DNA of 64,000 nt from Nectonema munidae (lineage: Eukaryota; Nematomorpha; Nectonematoida; Nectonematidae), in assembly GCA_030549495.1 (NCBI GenBank), contig JAUIRK010000858.1, positions 508,501-572,500 of the forward strand, in the 5' to 3' direction. The translations under genes and the position numbers were made by a program. The notes under the pieces were generated by a model, which did no database searches, was not told where the DNA came from, and saw only the letters and a program-made list of their open reading frames with translations. Shown here piece by piece: positions 61,501-64,000 of this stretch; within the stretch, counting starts at the first letter, position 1, and each line of letters begins with the position of its first letter.

Positions 61501-61774
61501 TGAAAATGATTCGGTATTGAAATATTGCCCGTTAGTACAGCCTTTACTGTACATATATTTGATAGAAGTTAAATCAAATAAAAAGTTTTAGGTGTAAAAG
61601 GTTACCCGTTATATTACGAGTTTGTTTCTTCTGAGAAGGAATTATTTTAATTTGTTCTGGTAAAATCACTTGTGTATAATGTATTTTTTATTTTAGAAAA
61701 AAATTATCATAATAATCTGCCTCGCCATCCTCATTATCATCTTAATTTCGGTTCTCTCATCCGTCTTCACTTAA
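31555..61774 (+). CDS. Syx1A: syntaxin-1A, plasma-membrane Qa-SNARE (complete coding sequence, seven exons)
   Basis: Syntaxin-1A is the target-membrane SNARE that pairs with SNAP-25 and synaptobrevin to fuse vesicles with the plasma membrane. Coding exons 31555-31587, 52293-52376, 53213-53368, 54364-54565, 54619-54830, 59749-59859 and 61697-61774 give 291 residues, the length of Drosophila Syx1A. Residues 1-39 are the acidic N-terminus ([11 protein letters not shown]) and about 28-158 the Habc bundle ([33 protein letters not shown]). About 190-260 is the SNARE motif, with the ionic-layer Gln at residue 229 ([18 protein letters not shown]). KARKKK precedes a C-terminal transmembrane helix, about 268-289. 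All junctions are GT-AG and in phase. Intron sizes run from 53 bp to 20.7 kb. The introns hold many transposon relics and, on -, a collagen exon. Confidence 0.97.
32183..32320. mobile_element. piggyBac-like MITE, copy 2 (best preserved)
   Basis: 138 bp, TTAA at both ends; left CCCATTTACGACCAATG, right CTTAAATGGG. The inside carries TTCGTCTGC and a GGAACATAAGTAATTTCATC block, nearly identical to the copy at 3123-3258. TTAA duplication with perfect excision-type borders is the piggyBac signature. Confidence 0.85.
32321..34870. other. Syx1A intron 1, unassigned stretch
   Basis: Mostly AT-rich. Patches of higher GC occur at about 32550-32670, 32970-33070 and 34190-34380 without a recognised function. 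A dispersed repeat at 33922-34060 resembles 34996-35145. Confidence 0.4.
33922..34060 (+). repeat. dispersed repeat with GTCGGATATTTTAAA box, copy 1
   Basis: GGTGGAATCGGATATTTTAAA-type block, then an AT-rich body and TTCTTTTGTCGACG. It parallels 34996-35145 (GGTGGGGTCGGATATTTTAA ... TTTCTTTAGTCGAAG). A partial third copy of the second box lies at 59570-59585 (CTTTCTTTAGTCGAAGCG). Confidence 0.5.
34879..34985 (-). mobile_element. possible fifth SINE copy, degenerate
   Basis: GTGTTTTCATTGAGAAG followed by TATAGAACTG and GAGACCTTCTAAG in the spacing of the SINE body, but the B box is not clear. Confidence 0.4.
34996..35145 (+). repeat. dispersed repeat with GTCGGATATTTTAAA box, copy 2
   Basis: GGTGGGGTCGGATATTTTAA, then AT-rich sequence and TTTCTTTAGTCGAAG. 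Family not recognised. Confidence 0.5.
35470..35553. mobile_element. end of a hAT-type element (CAGTGATTCTC ... GTCGCGACCCC)
   Basis: CAGTGATTCTCACTCTAGAG then GTCGCGACCCC resembles the CAGTGGTTCTCAACC/GGGTCGCGACCCC ends known from hAT elements in many animals. The opposite end was not found. Confidence 0.5.
35669..35806. mobile_element. piggyBac-like MITE, divergent copy with TTAT borders
   Basis: CCCTTTCCAGACCAG at the left and the inverted CTGGTCACGAAAGGG at the right, flanked by TTAT on both sides (a variant of TTAA). Internal AATCAGACGATATTTATTA and AGACGAAGGTAAAATTG match the family. Confidence 0.7.
36411..36921. mobile_element. MITE with 8-bp duplication, containing a second MITE
   Basis: Long inverted arms start GGGTCTTTTCGTTTAGACGG at 36419, mirrored by CTTCTAAACGAAAAGACCC ending 36913, and are flanked by the 8-bp AAAAGAAT on both sides (36411-36418, 36914-36921). 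The arm includes AAGTAATCACCATTTCG, mirrored by CGAAATGGTGATTACTT. The right arm is interrupted at TTAA by the piggyBac-like MITE 36758-36888. 8-bp duplications suit hAT-like mobilisation; no transposase is present. Confidence 0.85.
36758..36888. mobile_element. piggyBac-like MITE nested in the 36.4-36.9 kb MITE
   Basis: TTAA (36758-36761) CTCGTTGTCGGCCAGA ... TGGTCGATAACCGG TTAA (36885-36888), with internal CAGACGATATCAATATATG and AAGCAGACGATTCATA family motifs. The arm sequence to either side matches the uninterrupted left arm of the host MITE. Confidence 0.85.
36947..37063. mobile_element. piggyBac-like MITE, degenerate copy
   Basis: Borders TTAA; left AATTTAAGACCAAGCAAAGC, right CATTGGTCCTAAATGGG, internal GAATTCGTCTGCG. 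Confidence 0.65.
37540..37677. mobile_element. piggyBac-like MITE, well-preserved copy
   Basis: 138 bp with TTAA at both ends: left CCCATTAAGTACCATAG, right CATTGGGACTTAATGGG. Internal AATCAGACGATATTTAAAA and AGCAGACGAAGATGAAATTA. Orientation is opposite to the copy at 32183-32320. Confidence 0.85.
38044..38170. mobile_element. piggyBac-like MITE, subfamily of the nested copy
   Basis: TTAA then TCCGTTAACGACCAGA at the left; GGGCGTTAACGGG then CTAA at the right. The internal CAGACGATATCAAAAGTAAA matches 36758-36888 closely. Confidence 0.75.
38217..38580 (+). other. less AT-rich island with a 115-codon open frame, function unknown
   Basis: A single open frame from 38223 to 38570 without recognised domains, in DNA that is visibly richer in G and C than its surroundings and includes a G9 run (about 38431). 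No conserved motif or splice logic supports it as a gene; it may be transposon-derived. Confidence 0.25.
39169..40951. mobile_element. hAT-type element with 8-bp duplication, carrying a second hAT-type element
   Basis: Left CAGGATTTCGGAGCCAG at 39177; right CCCCGAAGCCCTG ending 40943. Flanks ATCATAAC and CTCATAAC match at 7 of 8 bases. CTGGCTCCAGCTCCGGCTCC near the left and CTGGCTCCGACTCCAGCC near the right are subterminal repeats related to the GGAGTCGG family at 3080. No transposase frame is recognised inside. Confidence 0.7.
39239..39583. mobile_element. nested hAT-type MITE with CAGTGCCCGCGCTA ends
   Basis: Perfect 14-bp inverted ends: CAGTGCCCGCGCTA at 39247-39260 and TAGCGCGGGCACTG at 39562-39575. 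The duplication is CATTAATA / CATTGATA (7 of 8). Inside are G-runs (near 39507 and 39530) and GTGCCCC. Typical hAT MITE structure, inserted in the larger hAT-type element. Confidence 0.85.
40952..43220. other. Syx1A intron 1, AT-rich stretch without recognised features other than the minisatellite
   Basis: Read in both directions; no conserved protein segment or transposon end was found apart from the CT-rich repeat at 42129-42222. Confidence 0.4.
42129..42222. repeat. CT-rich minisatellite
   Basis: About four imperfect units of TTCAAGCTCTCTTCTCTC type in the middle of Syx1A intron 1. Confidence 0.7.
43221..43367 (-). mobile_element. tRNA-derived SINE, copy 4
   Basis: The minus strand ends in tail repeats (ACCTTTACCTTACC). 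The body matches copies 2 and 3 (CATAGTTTGATATAAGCGG, TGCCTTGTCAATGAAAAC). The tRNA-like half is more diverged, including around the B box. Confidence 0.75.
45147..45351 (-). CDS. collagen triple-helix exon (partial gene or orphan exon)
   Basis: Collagen chains form extracellular triple helices from Gly-X-Y repeats. This minus-strand exon encodes [12 protein letters not shown] and then 19 unbroken Gly-X-Y triplets ([47 protein letters not shown] and so on). It ends within a Gly codon (phase 1) at a good donor, GTAATC. The acceptor, AAAG before GGAACA, is weak because no pyrimidine tract precedes it, so the upper border is uncertain. Split-Gly exon ends are unlike fibrillar collagens. No other collagen exon was found in the window. 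The exon lies on the opposite strand within Syx1A intron 1, so either a collagen gene with large introns interleaves with syntaxin or this is a stray duplicated exon. There is no stop or frameshift in the repeat. Confidence 0.75.
46146..47140 (-). pseudogene. unclassified transposase-like protein remnant
   Basis: The minus strand carries collinear blocks over about 1 kb in several frames: [98 protein letters not shown] and [18 protein letters not shown], then [15 protein letters not shown]. The order (VDGK ... SDATNVNT ... QHHILDRIL) resembles repetitive transposase-like proteins I recall from arthropod and cnidarian genomes, but I cannot name the superfamily. Several frameshifts and stops are visible. 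An N-terminal acidic/Ser-rich part may extend to about 47140. Confidence 0.55.
47200..48900. other. Syx1A intron 1, AT-rich stretch without recognised genes
   Basis: No protein match. A short GGCAGCCCTCGATGAAAA string at 47746-47763 resembles, inverted, CGCCTTTTCATCGAGG at 6419-6434, possibly ends of one transposon family; this is too short to assign. Confidence 0.35.
49130..49754 (+). pseudogene. piggyBac transposase remnant with right end
   Basis: Best frame 49569-49754: [34 protein letters not shown], matching the catalytic-core block of piggyBac/PGBD proteins (LTIDEQL..F.G..PFR.YIPNKPAKYGIK), including an Asp of the DDD set. Upstream frames from about 49130 give an acidic N-terminal type segment ([16 protein letters not shown]) and a short [15 protein letters not shown] piece. 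Much of the catalytic domain and all of the Cys-rich tail are missing. The remnant ends near CTTAAAGGGTTAA, which resembles the right ends of the TTAA MITEs. Confidence 0.75.
50641..50655. repeat. Tc1/mariner-type transposon end, copy 2
   Basis: Exact 15-mer AGATTTTACTGTATA, as at 111-125 and 56863-56877. It is preceded by ATGCTCGACTTACCCC. Confidence 0.55.
50958..50980. repeat. GAT microsatellite
   Basis: Seven or more GAT units. Such runs form the 3' tails of some arthropod LINEs, but no LINE body is recognised here. Confidence 0.8.
51030..51074. repeat. CA / AACC simple repeat
   Basis: ACACAAACACACACACAACC followed by AACC and AAAC units. Confidence 0.8.
51227..51260. repeat. GT microsatellite
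   Basis: A (GT)n run with one GCGC interruption. Confidence 0.85.
52293..52376 (+). CDS. Syx1A: Syx1A coding exon 2
   Basis: 28 codons ([15 protein letters not shown], then [13 protein letters not shown]); acceptor TTTCAG, donor GTGATG. It aligns with the acidic segment before the Habc domain (VDRDRFMDEFFEQ in mammals). Confidence 0.94.
53213..53368 (+). CDS. Syx1A: Syx1A coding exon 3
   Basis: 52 codons, [20 protein letters not shown] to KKLANK, the Ha helix and start of Hb; acceptor GAACAG, donor GTATCA. Confidence 0.97.
54364..54565 (+). CDS. Syx1A: Syx1A coding exon 4
   Basis: 67 codons plus one base, [20 protein letters not shown] to [11 protein letters not shown], helices Hb and Hc. 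It ends in phase 1 (A), completed by CG of exon 5 to give Thr. The donor is GTAATG. Confidence 0.97.
54566..54618 (+). other. Syx1A intron 4, 53 bp
   Basis: GTAATG ... TTTTAG between exons 4 and 5, near the lower size limit for arthropod introns. The retained sequence would shift the frame, and the spliced product restores [13 protein letters not shown] as in relatives. Confidence 0.93.
54619..54830 (+). CDS. Syx1A: Syx1A coding exon 5
   Basis: Starts CG to complete Thr159, then [16 protein letters not shown] to [16 protein letters not shown]. It ends exactly after the ionic-layer Gln229. Clearly richer in G and C than every neighbouring exon. Confidence 0.97.
54967..55042. mobile_element. 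short piggyBac-like MITE in Syx1A intron 5
   Basis: CTAACCTTATAAGACCTA at the left pairs with CCTGGTCTTAAAGGGTTAA at the right, about 76 bp. The right end matches the end of the piggyBac remnant at 49740-49754. Confidence 0.55.
56863..56877. repeat. Tc1/mariner-type transposon end, copy 3
   Basis: Exact 15-mer AGATTTTACTGTATA, followed by AAGAAGAAG repeats. Confidence 0.55.
57511..57836. mobile_element. hAT-like MITE of the CAGTGGTTCCCAACC type
   Basis: The left CAGTGGTACATTTGCAC and the right inverted GGTACATTTAAAAAAAGG with TTGGGAACT fit the widespread CAGTGGTTCCCAACC hAT end. GGGGGTACATTT and GGGTACAC-type repeats lie inside. No clear 8-bp duplication. Confidence 0.5.
59749..59859 (+). 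CDS. Syx1A: Syx1A coding exon 6
   Basis: 37 codons, [20 protein letters not shown] to KYQSKARK, the second half of the SNARE motif; acceptor TTTTAG, donor GTAAGC. Confidence 0.97.
61082..61552. mobile_element. Tc1/mariner-like MITE in Syx1A intron 6
   Basis: TATAGTAAAACTTGTCTATT at the left; GTACAGCCTTTACTGTACA at the right in inverted order. Repeated GGTGTCC(G/A) boxes lie inside (61142, 61461). A 77-codon frame (61143-61376) has no recognised domain. Confidence 0.5.
61697..61774 (+). CDS. Syx1A: Syx1A coding exon 7
   Basis: 25 codons plus TAA (61772-61774): two lysines, then an Ile/Leu-rich transmembrane segment ending SVLSSVFT. The acceptor is TTTTAG. Confidence 0.96.
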   Translation, partial: KKIIIIICLAILIIILISVLSSVFT

Positions 61775-62038
61775 ACTGGGAGCATCAACAGCTTTGAGAA
61801 AAACTTGTTTTGATACTTCTAATTCCACATTTCCGCTCCTATCTTCGTGCATTCCGTTTTGTACCGATTATTGTTTCATTCAGTCAAAGATTCAGACGCT
61901 TTTTCATGTTTTATACATTGGCATTTAACTACCAGCACTGATCAATGCGACAAAGAAGAATTTATTGTACTTTTATATCTTTGAATCTCTTTTTCCATTT
62001 ATTTATGATCGTGTATACATAGAATCATTTTTCTCTGT

Positions 62039-62044
62039 ATTAAA
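62039..62044 (+). terminator. candidate poly(A) signal of Syx1A
   Basis: ATTAAA about 265 bases after the stop. A canonical AATAAA lies further on at 62411-62416. Either or both could be used; the sequence does not decide. Confidence 0.35.
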
Positions 62045-62917
62045 AGATTGCAAGTATTTAAATTGAGTTCGTTTTTTCCTTTGTAGCATTGTTAAAAATG
62101 AGATGAAGCAAAAAGTTTGCCTTTTATTTGCATTAAGCTGTTCACACTAACGAGCGAGGGCACTGTGCGTTCATGTGCATTTATTATTTCGCATATAATG
62201 CATATTCCAAAATCAAAACTTATTACCAGGTTAGCATTCTTATTGTCCTATACTTCACAACTTGTCATATGATATTTTACAAATGCTGATTTTACATGTC
62301 TTTTTACCTCATATGTTTAAGACATTTTTATTTCAAGTTTTATACATTGAAGGCTATATGTGTGTTGGGGTGTTTCTAATATATAGTTATATGAACATTA
62401 AATCTTAGTAAATAAATTAATATTGCTCTTCTTTTTTTTAAATATTTTTAACACCTCTTAGTCCTTCTGCCTCCCGTGTCCAACCTCTTGAGGTTTTAAA
62501 AGATAATATTTATTAAAGTTAGTAATAGGTAATTAAATCTAAAATTTATTCTTATTTATAATAAATAAGAATTCGCTTGGGCACATTTTTTTACAATTTT
62601 AACTAGGCAAATGTCCTACACTCATAGATTAAATGTCCATTTTAGAGATAGATTTATAGGTTATGTATATTAGAAAATTTATTGTTGTAAAAAGATAAAA
62701 TATTTATTTCCACAAATATTAAAATTTAGTGTCAATTTAGGGGAATTTATAACTTTAAATTATCTATGATTATATTAATACTGTTTATGAGTTCCTTACT
62801 TAAAACGATTTCTTTGCTATATACTAATAAAAATAAAAGATACCGTAAATCCAGATAAAAGAATTTTTTCTAAAAAAATTATTTTTAAGAATCACTACAA
62901 AATATATTGAGAAAGCA

Positions 62918-63016
62918 ATGGAGACGACGCTGCAAAAAATGAAAAATGTCGACCCTGGCTAGGCGGGATATAAGGCCCTGTTCTCCTCCTGAAAACAAAT
63001 GGATGATGATGATGAC
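62918..63016 (+). mobile_element. retroposon 3' end with GAT tail
   Basis: A less AT-rich segment (GTCGACCCTGGCTAGGCGGG, GGCCCTGTTCTCCTCC) followed by GGATGATGATGATGAC. The structure fits the 3' end of a LINE or SINE whose tail is a GAT repeat. The family is not recognised. Confidence 0.45.
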
Positions 63017-63599
63017 TACAAAATATAATGCCATTTTATTAAAGTATAAGTTTTAAAAATACATTTTAAATCCACTTCCAAACAAATGTTCCTTCATTGA
63101 TTCCTCTCGAAGCATTTAGGCTTGATTAAGTCAGAATAGCTCAGATTCTTGCTTTCTTCAATGCCTGAAATAATTCAAAAACGAATTTCCACTATTTGAA
63201 CAGAAGTCGGTGAGGCTACGAGTGTTGAATATTTTGTAAAAAAAAGATGTGATTAAAGTAAACGTACTATTATATTTTATGTCAAATAGAAAATTTCTTT
63301 TTTATGAATGATAATATCTACTACACAGAATGGGACAAAAAAATTAAAATTTCAAAAGATTTCATTTTACTTTTGCAACATTTTGACTTATTTCAAATTA
63401 ATTTTCGATTCTCAAATCGAAAGTCTATTACAAGAACTGGAAAAAGATCTTCAAAATGTTAACTTGATGAATAACAAAAGTGTGGAGTAAATTTACTATC
63501 AATAATAGGCAATTTTCATTCACTTCAGATACTATAATTTTCTACTTTTGCCAAACCCAGCTTAAATCCAATTTATCTTATCCATCCAGCATGTCTACT

Positions 63600-63920
63600 T
63601 CTTTTAATTCAGTTCTTAGGCCTAACTAAACTGTCTACAATACCCGTCACTTACTTACTCATCAACACAAGGATTTATAATCTTTACTGACTGTTCAAAA
63701 AAAGCGAAAGTTGTTCATATTGCTTCATTCTAGAAAAACAGCTCTCTTTTTCCCGTATATGCATTCTATTCACTCTTAACGCTTTACTTAACTTATCCAT
63801 CTTTATCGATTTTATTAAGCTAACAAATCTCCATTATTCAAACTTATTTCTTTTAGAATCCACTTCACATGCCTTGCAAGCCTATCGATTTTACGAAAAT
63901 AAATGATATTCCTACCTACC
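63600..63920 (+). pseudogene. LINE RNase H-domain remnant
   Basis: GFIIFTDCSKKAKVVHIASF fits the first block of a LINE RNase H (..IFTDGSK......), and in a second frame FLLESTSHALQAYRFYEN fits the later ...SDS.SALQA.. block. The frames are broken by a stop and a frameshift. It lies downstream of the syntaxin 3' end; it is too short to assign to LINE C or copies 1/2. Confidence 0.5.
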
Positions 63921-64000
63921 TGTGCTAATTGCAAATATTGTTTCTCAGAAATGGAAAGGATTATAACGCCAGGGAAAAAAATGAAGCTTAAGTCCTCGTC

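Overview
The window looks like animal nuclear DNA, most likely from an arthropod. It is strongly AT-rich, its genes are spliced with GT-AG introns, and it is crowded with transposable elements. The 291-residue syntaxin starts [11 protein letters not shown], very close to the Drosophila Syx1A start. The species cannot be named from the sequence alone.

Three conserved host genes can be read exon by exon. (1) The 3' part of a SAMHD1-like dNTPase gene lies on + (four coding exons, 205-4127; the upstream exons with the HD domain are outside the window). (2) The sigma subunit of the AP-2 clathrin adaptor lies on - (coding exons 10065-9916, 8189-8016 and 6175-6074); only the exon carrying the initiator Met was not located. 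These two genes converge tail to tail. (3) A complete syntaxin-1A gene lies on + (seven coding exons, 31555-61774). Its first exon encodes 11 residues and is followed by a 20.7-kb intron, while intron 4 is only 53 bp. AP-2 sigma (endocytosis) and syntaxin-1A (exocytosis) both act in vesicle traffic, but nothing here shows that their proximity is functional. A collagen Gly-X-Y exon on - lies inside syntaxin intron 1.

The main accessory region is 11.9-28.3 kb. A 3'-truncated I/Jockey-type LINE (about 11930-16124) is followed by a Russian-doll complex. A pogo-like DNA transposon (from about 16691 to about 28330) holds a 5'-truncated LINE of another family. That LINE is split by a nearly full-length second LINE of the first family, with an exact 11-bp target-site duplication (17733-17743 / 22832-22842). 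The pogo-like element's right end is split by a roughly 3.9-kb DNA transposon that encodes an OTU-type cysteine peptidase domain joined to a transposase-like protein. This last element is flanked by an 11-bp direct repeat (GTTTATAGACG) and is the most interesting object in the window.

The rest of the window is introns and intergenic DNA with smaller elements: a tRNA-derived SINE family (four or five copies), a TTAA-flanked piggyBac-like MITE family (eight copies, plus a decayed piggyBac transposase at 49.1-49.75 kb), hAT-type elements with 8-bp duplications (two of the cases nested), Tc1/mariner-type ends, a second pogo-type DNA-binding remnant inside an AP2S1 intron, and an unclassified transposase-like remnant at 46.1-47.1 kb. 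No LTR retroelement, retrovirus-like element, Polinton, rRNA, true tRNA or CRISPR array was recognised.
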